From NCBI GenBank assembly GCA_942493365.1, contig OW818697.1:1798001-1862000 (forward strand): 64,000 nucleotides of DNA, given 5' to 3'. The stretch is from UBA8949 sp942493365. GTDB lineage: Bacteria > Bacillota > Clostridia > Saccharofermentanales > UBA5734. A program made the translations under genes and the position numbers. Positions 17,873-26,259 of the stretch are shown piece after piece (position 1 is the stretch's first letter; each line of letters opens with the position of its first letter). The notes beneath the pieces are model-generated. The model was given only the letters and a program-made list of their open reading frames with translations, was not told the origin of the DNA and did not search any database.

Positions 17873-18998
17873 TATTTATTCCTCCAGAACCAGGTGTAGT
17901 ATTTAAATCGATAAGCGGTCTATTTAGAACGACAAATTTATCAAGAATCCTCGATATAGGCCTCGTTAGCCACCTGCAAATAATATCCAGGATCGTGCAT
18001 ATCATGAAGGTTGATAATATGCAAAATATACTGTTCAAAATAAATGACATCGTTGAAGATGTGACAATCTCCGATATATTGAACAAATTCCAAAACGTAT
18101 TTGTTATCAAAGGCTTTGTATGAATTAGAAATACGCCAAATGTTGCTGCGCCAATAATATTGATTGATTTAATATTGCCAATCTTGAATTTGCTGAATGC
18201 GAGCAGCAGAAAAACTGCTTGCAAAATCGTCAATATATTATTGTAATTTCTCATAACTGGCGAGATTAATTCGATTGAGAAATTAACCACTGTGCAAAGC
18301 ATAAATAAAACACTATAGAATAGCGCTGATCTTTTTGCTGTATACCATAATTTCAAATAGGCACCCAGACAATAGAGCAGGACAAAGTTGACAATTGAAT
18401 AACCAGATTCTGATCCATTGATTGAAACTGTACTAATGCCTAAAAAATTCAGGCCAGTAATATCGATAGCCAAGTCCCATAATATAGTCCAGATTGAGAA
18501 TAAGCTGATCAATACAATTATCATTATTGTGAATTGTTTTTTCTTAAGTCGAGATATTACGAAATTTATATAGGGTGATAATACAATCAAGGTCACAAAA
18601 AGAATAACATACCAGTTTTGCGGAATTGCATTGAATATTATGTTCCTTAAAGTAATTTCCTGCAGTCCAGCAATAACGGATATAAAAAAGAACAAATAAT
18701 TATATGCAATGACAGCAATGATTAGACCAACCGCTTTTCTTGGACTAAATGTAACTTTTTGAAAGGAAAACCAACCAGTAATAAGGATAAAACCATTGAC
18801 GCAAGGTATACTGATCATTTCAAAAAAGTGTGCGATAAAGTAGTTGACACTTCCTGGTTCAACTTTGCCCAAAACGCCACCGAAATCGCCAAAAAAATGG
18901 ACAGAAATAACCATGGTGATGAGAATGCAGCGCAATAACTCGAGATTTGATTCCCTTGATTTATTATTGATATGTTCAATTGCAATCGTCTCTGTCAT
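17859..18998 (-). CDS. Acyltransferase-3 family membrane protein (OafA/YrhL-like)
   Basis: 379 residues with about ten membrane segments. The first helix region RESNLELLRCILITMVISVH contains the conserved Glu-Leu-x-R and the helix-end His of the family. Such proteins O-acetylate (or succinylate) extracytoplasmic polysaccharides. It is inserted between the FdtA-like and FdtB-like genes, shares one base with the end of the first (TAATG) and overlaps the second by 14 bases, so it is translated with the amino-sugar genes. The base composition is AT-rich, as in its neighbours. Confidence 0.85.
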   Translation of the reverse strand: MTETIAIEHINNKSRESNLELLRCILITMVISVHFFGDFGGVLGKVEPGSVNYFIAHFFEMISIPCVNGFILITGWFSFQKVTFSPRKAVGLIIAVIAYNYLFFFISVIAGLQEITLRNIIFNAIPQNWYVILFVTLIVLSPYINFVISRLKKKQFTIMIIVLISLFSIWTILWDLAIDITGLNFLGISTVSINGSESGYSIVNFVLLYCLGAYLKLWYTAKRSALFYSVLFMLCTVVNFSIELISPVMRNYNNILTILQAVFLLLAFSKFKIGNIKSINIIGAATFGVFLIHTKPLITNTFWNLFNISEIVTSSTMSFILNSIFCILSTFMICTILDIICRWLTRPISRILDKFVVLNRPLIDLNTTPGSGGINNESL

Positions 18999-19411
18999 TA
19001 TTTTTTCCCATCCTTATTACAGTAATTTAGAAACTCACTGTACTCGCGAATGTAATCATTTGCATCATAATAATCAGAAACCGCTACACAAAGTACCGAG
19101 TTATCAATTTTCCAAACCATATCTCGCCATAATCCCGGTTCGAGAATTAAGCCTTGATCAGGCGAATCAAGCAGAATTTCTTCTACTTCATTACCATCAT
19201 CCAATTTAATGATAACGCTGCCATAAGGGCAAAAAATCAATTGACGCAGTTTAATGTGGGCATGAGCGCCGCGTTCAACGCCTGCATTGACTCCGTAAAT
19301 ATAATATATTCTCTTGATATCAAAAGGAATATCCCGTTCACTTTCAAAAAAGGAAAGAGTACCCATTCCATCTGTTGTTACCGACCTGATTTTTACCAAT
19401 TTATATTGCAT
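18998..19411 (-). CDS. dTDP-4-keto-6-deoxyhexose 3,4-ketoisomerase (FdtA/QdtA-like cupin)
   Basis: 137 residues, the family length. A small cupin that shifts the keto group of dTDP-4-keto-6-deoxyglucose from C4 to C3. The active-site stretch GVERGAHAHIKLRQLIF carries Arg47, His50 and His52, matching the Arg and His-x-His of FdtA/QdtA. The C-terminal YYDANDYIREYSEFL is also typical. The D-x-R-G-x-L segment common near the N-terminus of relatives reads DGMGTL here, so one Arg appears to be Met. The start overlaps the end of the polymerase/GT fusion gene by 19 bases. It supplies the substrate for the aminotransferase at 17872. Confidence 0.85.
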   Translation of the reverse strand: MQYKLVKIRSVTTDGMGTLSFFESERDIPFDIKRIYYIYGVNAGVERGAHAHIKLRQLIFCPYGSVIIKLDDGNEVEEILLDSPDQGLILEPGLWRDMVWKIDNSVLCVAVSDYYDANDYIREYSEFLNYCNKDGKK

Positions 19412-21546
19412 AAATCCACCTTTTCGTTATTCGACATAACTGGCTTTTTAAGCTTGCCTGTAATCGTTTTAATCGGTATTAGCAAAGTCTTCATTACCCT
19501 GTATTGGTTTATTTTGTGCATTGCAGCCAATTTATAAAGTCTCAACGCTTGTTGAACAATAAAATCCCGCGGGTATTTTGCATGAATTATTTTAAATAGT
19601 TCGACGCTTTCTTGGCTCAATATATCATTCCAAAAATCTTTTCTTTCGTTTGATGTTGAAATCCCAGTGCCATGTTCATACCAAACAAGATAACGATTCA
19701 TATGCCAAATTCGAACGCGATCAGCTACAGCAATTCTAATGATAAAGTCTTCTGCATAGATGACTTTATTCTCAATCTGCAAAAGGTACTGCAAAAACAT
19801 ATCTCTTCCAATGACGACACTAGCTCCGAGGATTAAATCATCATTCAATAAGTATTGTTTTTTGACTCGTGTGTAATTGTAATTATTTGCATCATACAAA
19901 TCGGTTTGCTGGGGGTTGTTTTTCGTGCATACAAGTTCAGCTTCACCTTGAGTATTATACGAATAATAGACAGCATTTCCGAAGGCTATTTGAGAGTCAT
20001 GTTCTTGCATAAAATCACAAATACTTCTCAACGTGTTCTTATCATATAACAAATCGCCAGGAGATATCGCCTTGATATACTTGCTTTCAGTTTTTTTGAC
20101 GCCGCTGATATAGTTTTTAACAGTTCCACCGTTACAAATATTTTTGACTATTTTATAATCACGAAAACCAATTCCTTTTAAGTGCTTCTCTATTTCTGCC
20201 AAAAAATCAATTTCAGAACCATCGTCTGCAATTACAATTTCAAAGCGAACATCAAGTTGATTAACAATCGAATTAATTGTTCTCAACATTGCATCATATT
20301 GCGGTTTATATGCGCATACGACAACAGCGATCTCATAACGATAGTTGTCAGCGATATCTGTTCTAGCCATATCAACACTTGCACTTTCATTTGTATTTGA
20401 TCGGATCTTTTTTGACATTATTGCCAGAATTACTGGATAAATAATGGAAAATCCAATTGCTGAATATGCGATGGTATTCGTAAAGAAAAAGAACGCAACC
20501 ATCATACAGGAAAAGGTTAATGCGGGTACCCAGTAATATATATATTTTTGCGTAAATATTCGGGCCAATTTGAAAAGAATGAGCATATAGAAATACATGA
20601 AGTACATGCCCAATATGCCACCACTCATATACCCTTGAGCGAAGCCGCCGCTGGCCAATAACGATTTACTGGTCAATTCGGCATTATTATTAATCAATTC
20701 ATTTGAAAACAATCTATTGCTAATAAAATCCGGTATAAGCGAAATCGCAAATTTGGCGGTGTTTATCTCTGCTGTTTCTTTGGCAACATTTAAAGAGAGA
20801 TTACTAATCGGCGATGTAACATAAGAGTAAGCCCACATAAATTGAGATGGCAGCCAGTTTGGGTATTTTTCGTTATATTCTCCGGTTTCCTTTATAAATT
20901 TTTGATCGTTCCATGAATAGCCCGTGCGCAGATTCCCAAGGGCACCAAACAGATATAGAGTCATAAAAACAAATAAACCCAGATAGATTATATGCTTTAG
21001 CTTAATCTTTTTTCTGATTGTCGTTTTGTAGGAAGATACTATCAGAGCAACAGCCATAAATATCTCAATTATCAAGCCGCCTCTGTTAAACATAAGAAGA
21101 AATGAAAAGAGGACGAGTAGATATTGTATTAAGTACTTTTTATATTTCGGGAAAGATAGATAAATATAGAAAATGTAAATAGAATAGAACATGGCTGAAG
21201 TCGTCAGTATGGTGTGGAAGGTTGGAATCCCGGTAAATTCAGTATAATTGCTGCTGCCGGTCAGAATGGCAAATAATGGGATTTGTCCACTATAATAAAA
21301 ATCCATAGCAAAGCCAAAAACGAATATTATCGTTATTAACCAACTGAATCGCGGACATTTTTGTGATTTTTGATATACAAGCTTTCTTCGCGATTTATAG
21401 CCCAAAAAGAGCGATATAGCAATTGTCACGATGAAGAAAACCCAAAGCGAAGTCGGCATCGGGATGTTTAGATCTGACCAACCTAAGTTGTACAGAAAAA
21501 TAACCAAGCTCCATATTGCTGCGTACCAATAATAGTAATTTAGCAC
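19393..21546 (-). CDS. Wzy-like polysaccharide polymerase fused to a family 2 glycosyltransferase
   Basis: 717 residues in one uninterrupted reading frame. Residues 1-380 hold about ten to twelve membrane helices with one large loop (about 205-300) containing LGNLRTGYSWND, the layout of O-antigen/repeat-unit polymerases. Residues 381-403 are a hydrophilic linker. From about 405 a GT-A domain starts (YEIAVVVCAYKP), with IVIADDGSEIDF, AISPGDLLYDKNTL and YAEDFIIRIA, the usual GT2 marks. The start codon is GTG at 21546, overlapping the preceding gene by 7 bases. It would join repeat units outside while the GT half works inside; the C-terminal half must therefore be cytoplasmic. Confidence 0.82.
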   Translation of the reverse strand: MLNYYYWYAAIWSLVIFLYNLGWSDLNIPMPTSLWVFFIVTIAISLFLGYKSRRKLVYQKSQKCPRFSWLITIIFVFGFAMDFYYSGQIPLFAILTGSSNYTEFTGIPTFHTILTTSAMFYSIYIFYIYLSFPKYKKYLIQYLLVLFSFLLMFNRGGLIIEIFMAVALIVSSYKTTIRKKIKLKHIIYLGLFVFMTLYLFGALGNLRTGYSWNDQKFIKETGEYNEKYPNWLPSQFMWAYSYVTSPISNLSLNVAKETAEINTAKFAISLIPDFISNRLFSNELINNNAELTSKSLLASGGFAQGYMSGGILGMYFMYFYMLILFKLARIFTQKYIYYWVPALTFSCMMVAFFFFTNTIAYSAIGFSIIYPVILAIMSKKIRSNTNESASVDMARTDIADNYRYEIAVVVCAYKPQYDAMLRTINSIVNQLDVRFEIVIADDGSEIDFLAEIEKHLKGIGFRDYKIVKNICNGGTVKNYISGVKKTESKYIKAISPGDLLYDKNTLRSICDFMQEHDSQIAFGNAVYYSYNTQGEAELVCTKNNPQQTDLYDANNYNYTRVKKQYLLNDDLILGASVVIGRDMFLQYLLQIENKVIYAEDFIIRIAVADRVRIWHMNRYLVWYEHGTGISTSNERKDFWNDILSQESVELFKIIHAKYPRDFIVQQALRLYKLAAMHKINQYRVMKTLLIPIKTITGKLKKPVMSNNEKVDLCNINW

Positions 21547-22553
21547 GATGCTATTTGCACTCCATTCATTAATGTTCTGATCCAGGTAGAGACATCATAT
21601 TTCTCAACAATTTCTTCAGGTACTGCTTGATAGGGTTGATCAAACCATGCATGCTCAGGGTATTGTGGATTATCCCAGTCAATTATACAGATATTATTTG
21701 GATTATAAAAATCGTAGTTTTTGATGGTTTCATTGGTCGTGATTATTTTCTTTTTAAGCGCAAGGCATTCCAATGTTCTGATGGTCAAGCCTTTTTGTTT
21801 GGGCGACGGAATATCTAGTATTGCTTTTGCATGTATATAGCGATCAATGACCAAGCGCTGGCTCATTTTTCTGAATTTGATAATGTTTTTATCAAGGCGT
21901 TCGAGCTTATCAAATAATCTCATTTTAAAATACAAATCCGGCGCGAGATAGATGTAACTAAAAACACGAAGATCTCCCCTTTGGACCAGTTCTCTGGTTA
22001 TCTCATAACGACGGCGATGATAAGTGGCAACAGTTGCGACTTCATATTCGTAGGTCGGCGCCTCATGCTGATTCACATTTTCACTATATTCGTTCAAATA
22101 AAACAAGGGTAAAAAACTCAGTCCTTGATTGCTATGGGTGTTATAATCGTTGGGGTCGAAGGTGAACGCCCGATCAAAAAGCGGAAAGAGTTTTTCTGAT
22201 TTTCGAAAATTACAGAAAGCATCCCATGCGTAATAAATACATTGGCCATCTTGTTTCATGTGGTTTTGCTTGATTCTATCTATTATCTCTGGCTCAATTT
22301 CTTCACCTCTGATCAGCAAGAAGTAATCAAAAGGGCCTTTGCTCATCGCGGTTTTCAATATTGACCGGTGAAACAATCTCATAATTTTACCGGTTTTCAT
22401 GCCGCGTTTGGCCAGAAAATGCAAAATAGCCCAAATAAATGTTACCGGTCTTTCGTTGCAAAGTGTTACTGCGTAACCTTGCTTTTGCAGCGCGCGCCTG
22501 ATAAACAAGTGGTAATTATTAAAATAGGGCATGATCAGTAAAAGCTTTTTCAT
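21540..22553 (-). CDS. CgeB-like glycosyltransferase (paralogue A)
   Basis: 337 residues. The N-terminal MKKLLLIMPYFNNYHLFIRR is a Rossmann start. The C-terminal block GLTIRTLECLALKKKIITTN then KNYDFYNPNNICIIDWDN matches the YkvP/CgeB-type glycosyltransferase half. The same block, with nearly the same spacing, occurs in the gene at 24110-25108, so the two are paralogues. Clear catalytic motifs cannot be named for this family. It overlaps the polymerase/GT gene by 7 bases. Likely a sugar transferase of the repeat unit; substrate unknown. Confidence 0.7.
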   Translation of the reverse strand: MKKLLLIMPYFNNYHLFIRRALQKQGYAVTLCNERPVTFIWAILHFLAKRGMKTGKIMRLFHRSILKTAMSKGPFDYFLLIRGEEIEPEIIDRIKQNHMKQDGQCIYYAWDAFCNFRKSEKLFPLFDRAFTFDPNDYNTHSNQGLSFLPLFYLNEYSENVNQHEAPTYEYEVATVATYHRRRYEITRELVQRGDLRVFSYIYLAPDLYFKMRLFDKLERLDKNIIKFRKMSQRLVIDRYIHAKAILDIPSPKQKGLTIRTLECLALKKKIITTNETIKNYDFYNPNNICIIDWDNPQYPEHAWFDQPYQAVPEEIVEKYDVSTWIRTLMNGVQIASC

Positions 22554-22563
22554 GAATATCCTT

Positions 22564-23517
22564 TCAAGTAAGTTTTGTCAGACAAAAAAACAAAAAAGGA
22601 ATATGGTAAAGTACCCATGTCCCTATTCGGAGTTTTAGATCGGGATAATTTGCCAAACCTTCTTTCATTGCTCGCATATCCAGTTTGGATAAAAATTGTT
22701 TGAATTTGTTGTATTTTGATGATTTGGCGACGATATGTAACTTACCAAAAACGCCGCGATAAAGAATTTGTCGATAATCGAAATTGCCAAGATTTAAGGT
22801 CGGTAAAATTTTTTTTTGTGACTCAAACAGTACCAGATTATTATCAATGGATTGATTTGTCATCAAGGAATTCTTTCGGTACAGGTATTTGTAGGACATT
22901 TGCTTGTTATGCCCAATTCGGTCAATTGTTGCCGCTATTCGCCAGAAAAGATCCGCATCTTCACCAAGACTGAGTTCTTCATTGAACAGCAAATTGTTCT
23001 GAATCAACCATGCTTTCTTATAAAGAAAAGCACAATTCTGAATTTTAAGTTGTCTGGTCATATATTGGTGAATCAATTGATCTTTTGTCAGGATTTCCGC
23101 TTGAGGCTGATTGCAAGGGCTTCCTTTCCTGTTTTTCAAGGTTGTCTGTTCGTAATCAGCAAAACAAATGTTTAAACTGTTTTCTGTGAGAATGTTATAG
23201 AGGTTCAGCAAATGATTGCGATCAATAACATCATCAGAATCAATAAAGCATATGTATTCACTATTTGCTGCTTTGAGCCCTGCATTTCTTGCCGCTGAAG
23301 GGCCGCCATTTGGCTTATTCAATATCTGCATACTTCTCTTGTATCTGGAAATCGTTTCTGTAGCAATCTCAATCGAGTTGTCTGGTGTACTATCGTTGAC
23401 GAGAATTATCTCAAGCTGTTCGAATGACTGTTCGCAGATGGATTGCAGTGTCAATGAAATGAAATCTGCAGCCTTATAGACAGGAATAACAACACTAATC
23501 AGGGGTTTCTTCTTCAT
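22564..23517 (-). CDS. Glycosyltransferase family 2
   Basis: About 317 residues. The typical GT-A opening LISVVIPVYKAADFISLTLQ is followed by IILVNDSTPDNS, GGPSAARNAGLKAA and CFIDSDDVID with the DxD motif, then LSLGEDADLFWRIA. The upstream in-frame ATG at 23529 has no spaced ribosome-binding site, whereas GGGAG precedes the ATG at 23517, which overlaps the acyltransferase stop as ATGA. The C-terminal stretch (FKQFLSKL onward) is basic and ends in a hydrophobic segment that may touch the membrane. Confidence 0.87.
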   Translation of the reverse strand: MKKKPLISVVIPVYKAADFISLTLQSICEQSFEQLEIILVNDSTPDNSIEIATETISRYKRSMQILNKPNGGPSAARNAGLKAANSEYICFIDSDDVIDRNHLLNLYNILTENSLNICFADYEQTTLKNRKGSPCNQPQAEILTKDQLIHQYMTRQLKIQNCAFLYKKAWLIQNNLLFNEELSLGEDADLFWRIAATIDRIGHNKQMSYKYLYRKNSLMTNQSIDNNLVLFESQKKILPTLNLGNFDYRQILYRGVFGKLHIVAKSSKYNKFKQFLSKLDMRAMKEGLANYPDLKLRIGTWVLYHIPFLFFCLTKLT

Positions 23518-24095
23518 ATGTTCTCCCATTTTCCTTTCTTGACTGAAAATACTTTGACAACTCTGGCCGGTACGCCCACCGCGATGCTGTTTTCTGGAAT
23601 ATCTTTATTGACAACTGAATTGGCTCCAATGATGGTACCGCTGCCAATTGAAACGCCTGAAAGAACGCACACATTTTCGCCGAGCCAAACACGATCGCCA
23701 ATTATTACCGGCTGGTAAACCAAAGTGCGCTGGTTCGGTCCGGAACCGGGGTCAGATTGATTATCGCCAGAATACTTGCCATGATTCGTATCACTGATAA
23801 AAACTTTTGAAGCAAAAGAACAGTTATGGCCAATCTTCACCAGCTTATGAGCAACGATATGTACGTTGTCGCCAATTTCACATGCTTCGCCAAAGAACAG
23901 CGTCTTATTTTTGCCACCTGGCAAATCAAAACGGCAGGCATGCCCTATTGTCAAACCAGATGCAGCTTGCAGGCTGCTCTTGCCGCGAATGTAAACGGGA
24001 CGACGGATCAGTCTGGCCCCTTTGTAAAATATTTTTGTTAAAACAAGCGCCCATACATTCGAAACAAATTCAGAAAATGAATATTTATTAGCCAT
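23514..24095 (-). CDS. Hexapeptide-repeat (left-handed beta-helix) O-acetyltransferase, WbbJ-like
   Basis: About 193 residues. After an N-terminal hydrophobic/basic helix come several imperfect hexapeptide repeats: IGHACRF, IGDNVHIVAHKLVKIGHNC, then FISDTNHGKYSG with the catalytic-type His, PVIIGDRVWLGENVCVLSGV and IGSGTIIGANSVV. This is the sugar O-acetyltransferase pattern of the maltose/galactoside acetyltransferase group. A strong GGGAGG seven bases before the ATG at 24095 sets the start. It is coupled by ATGA overlap to the following GT2 gene. Acetylation of a sugar nucleotide or a lipid-linked sugar in the cytoplasm is likely. Confidence 0.88.
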   Translation of the reverse strand: MANKYSFSEFVSNVWALVLTKIFYKGARLIRRPVYIRGKSSLQAASGLTIGHACRFDLPGGKNKTLFFGEACEIGDNVHIVAHKLVKIGHNCSFASKVFISDTNHGKYSGDNQSDPGSGPNQRTLVYQPVIIGDRVWLGENVCVLSGVSIGSGTIIGANSVVNKDIPENSIAVGVPARVVKVFSVKKGKWENI

Positions 24096-24109
24096 TTTTA
24101 GACCTCCCT

Positions 24110-25108
24110 TCAACAACCAAGAACTTCATAGATCCAGTTTTGCAAAGAATATCTGCTATATGTATCGTCATTGATTTTTTGATATGGCTTAATAAAAAAG
24201 TCTGCCGGGATATCCATATTATTTCGATCGATGACCAGAATGTTATCGGAATTATAAAAATCATAGGTTTTTACAGCATGATTGGTTGTAATAAGCTTTT
24301 TGTTCATGCCAAGCATCTCAATCGTTCTCATCGTCAGACCGGTTTGCCCAGGGTGTTGGATATCTAAAATAACGCGAGTCTGATCTATAATTGCAGCGAT
24401 TTTTGAACTGGAAATTTTTTTGAAATTGAAATCACTTGACGTGGTATTTCTGAATTCCCTTTTTGTCAGTCTATAAAACCGATAAATGGATTTGCTTTGC
24501 AAATAGCAATAGAAATAGTATTTCAGATTTTTTTGTTTTGCATGCTCTTTGAATTTTTTGATCATTGAATATCGGTCAGAATGAATTGTGCCAATAAAAC
24601 AAAGATCAAACAGAAATTGATTGTTACTATTTGCTGGTTTTCGATAGATATCAATGAAAAAAAGAGGTCTAAAAATTATCGATTTGAAGTTCTGGACATC
24701 GGTGGAGTCAAAAGACAAAACTCGATCAAATTCCGATAGCTTCGGCAGGATTCCTTTGATGTTTTTGAGTGAATCATATAAATACAGGCAGAAGATAGCT
24801 GATGGATATCTCGACCTGAGACTTTTGATGATTTCGATTGGCATCATCTCGCACTTGATAACCAATATGTAGTCATATTGTTTGAATTTATTTGCTTCAA
24901 GGATATTTTGAAAGTACTCCAAAGTTCTTTTTCGAAAAATAGTCGGAGAAATCTTGAGCATTGCTCTCTCGAAGGGTTTCGTCACAGAACGCTCGTCATA
25001 TAAATCGACGATTGCGCCGAGTTCAGACATTTTGTCGGCAATCTTTTTTTCATATTCAAAAAAGGCCGGCGCAAAAAACAGTATACGCTTTCCTTCGATC
25101 CGATTCAT
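24110..25108 (-). CDS. CgeB-like glycosyltransferase (paralogue B)
   Basis: 332 residues. It begins with RILFFAPAFFEYEKKIADKM and carries, near the C-terminus, GLTMRTIEMLGMNKKLITTN and KTYDFYNSDNILVIDRNN, clearly related to the gene at 21540-22553. The N-terminal halves differ more, as expected for distinct acceptors. The start ATG overlaps the stop of the WbiB-like gene as ATGA. Product and sugar are not identifiable; the family and operon position support a glycosyltransferase role. Confidence 0.7.
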   Translation of the reverse strand: MNRIEGKRILFFAPAFFEYEKKIADKMSELGAIVDLYDERSVTKPFERAMLKISPTIFRKRTLEYFQNILEANKFKQYDYILVIKCEMMPIEIIKSLRSRYPSAIFCLYLYDSLKNIKGILPKLSEFDRVLSFDSTDVQNFKSIIFRPLFFIDIYRKPANSNNQFLFDLCFIGTIHSDRYSMIKKFKEHAKQKNLKYYFYCYLQSKSIYRFYRLTKREFRNTTSSDFNFKKISSSKIAAIIDQTRVILDIQHPGQTGLTMRTIEMLGMNKKLITTNHAVKTYDFYNSDNILVIDRNNMDIPADFFIKPYQKINDDTYSRYSLQNWIYEVLGC

Positions 25109-26241
25109 TTATAAAGTCCCTTCTTCTTCATTTCTTCGATCGAAGCCTGATAACGATCCGATTCAACAGCCTGACCCTCTACCCAGTCGACAAAATTGGA
25201 AATCCCCTGTTTGAAAGTTACTTTTGGCAGATACCCAAGCAGTTTGTTGATTTTTGTCAGATCACCCAGATTATGCCGTATATCACCGATGCGGTAGTTG
25301 CCAGACACCTTGATCGAAATATCCGATGAGTACTTGGCTTTGAGGGTCTGCGCAACAGTCATAACATCGGTCTTTTCGCCGGAGCCAACATTGAACGACT
25401 GATAATTGCCGGCGTCATTTTCAATGCCCAGAATAATTGCATCGGTAATGTCATCAATGTACACAAAATCTCTTGTTTCCAAACCGTCTTCGAAAATATT
25501 CAAATCATTGCCATTTTTGATTTGAGTCGAAAATATGGAAAGAATACCCGTATAAGGGTTTTTCAGCGACTGTCCGGGTCCGTATACGTTTTGGAATCTG
25601 AAGGCGACAACCGGGATGCCAATTGAACGGCCAACGATCATGCACAGTTGTTCCTGCGCTTGCTTGGTAAAGCCGTAGACCGAGGTGGGATGTAGTTTGG
25701 ACTCCTCATCGGTCGCCAACATTGCAACTTCTTGACCGCAAACAGGGCATTTGACTTCAAAATCTTGTCGCGCCATATCATATTCAGTTCTGGTAAATGG
25801 ATAGACTATTCCATGCTCATGACACTGGAATTTGCCTTCACCATAAACGGCTCGCGAGGCAGCGATGACCAGTTTGCTGACATGATGATTTCCATTGGTC
25901 AGTATTTCAAGTATTTTCGCTGTACCGCCAATATTGACCGCAACATAACGGTCTATTTCGTACATGGACTGCCCGGTTCCGGTTTCAGCAGCCAAATGAA
26001 CAACAATATCGACATTTTGCATGGCCTTTTGCAGGTCACTTTCGTTAATCACATCACCATGAATAAATTCAACCTGATCTTTGATGAGATTAAAGGTGTA
26101 AGAAGCCTGCGGGTTGTCGCCGTGGATCTGCTTGCTGAGATTGTCCAGAACAACGACCGAATAGCCTGATTTTTTCAGTTTCAAGGCAAGGTTGCTTCCG
26201 ATAAAGCCTGCCCCGCCCGTGATGAGTACTTTTTTGCTCAT
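25105..26241 (-). CDS. SDR epimerase with zinc-ribbon-like insert, dTDP-L-rhamnose 4-epimerase (WbiB)-like
   Basis: 378 residues. Extended SDR with ITGGAGFIGSNLAL and catalytic YGFTK (Tyr189, Lys193). Between the Ser strand (AASRAVYGEG) and the Tyr motif is an insert with Cys140, His143, Cys165 and Cys168 (CHEH...CPVC), which looks like a metal-binding knuckle. This insert is characteristic of the WbiB-type subfamily annotated as dTDP-L-rhamnose 4-epimerase, whose product is dTDP-6-deoxy-L-talose. The locus makes dTDP-L-rhamnose, which fits, but another dTDP or UDP sugar is possible. Confidence 0.72.
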   Translation of the reverse strand: MSKKVLITGGAGFIGSNLALKLKKSGYSVVVLDNLSKQIHGDNPQASYTFNLIKDQVEFIHGDVINESDLQKAMQNVDIVVHLAAETGTGQSMYEIDRYVAVNIGGTAKILEILTNGNHHVSKLVIAASRAVYGEGKFQCHEHGIVYPFTRTEYDMARQDFEVKCPVCGQEVAMLATDEESKLHPTSVYGFTKQAQEQLCMIVGRSIGIPVVAFRFQNVYGPGQSLKNPYTGILSIFSTQIKNGNDLNIFEDGLETRDFVYIDDITDAIILGIENDAGNYQSFNVGSGEKTDVMTVAQTLKAKYSSDISIKVSGNYRIGDIRHNLGDLTKINKLLGYLPKVTFKQGISNFVDWVEGQAVESDRYQASIEEMKKKGLYK

Positions 26242-26259
26242 GAGTTTTTCTCCTTGGGA

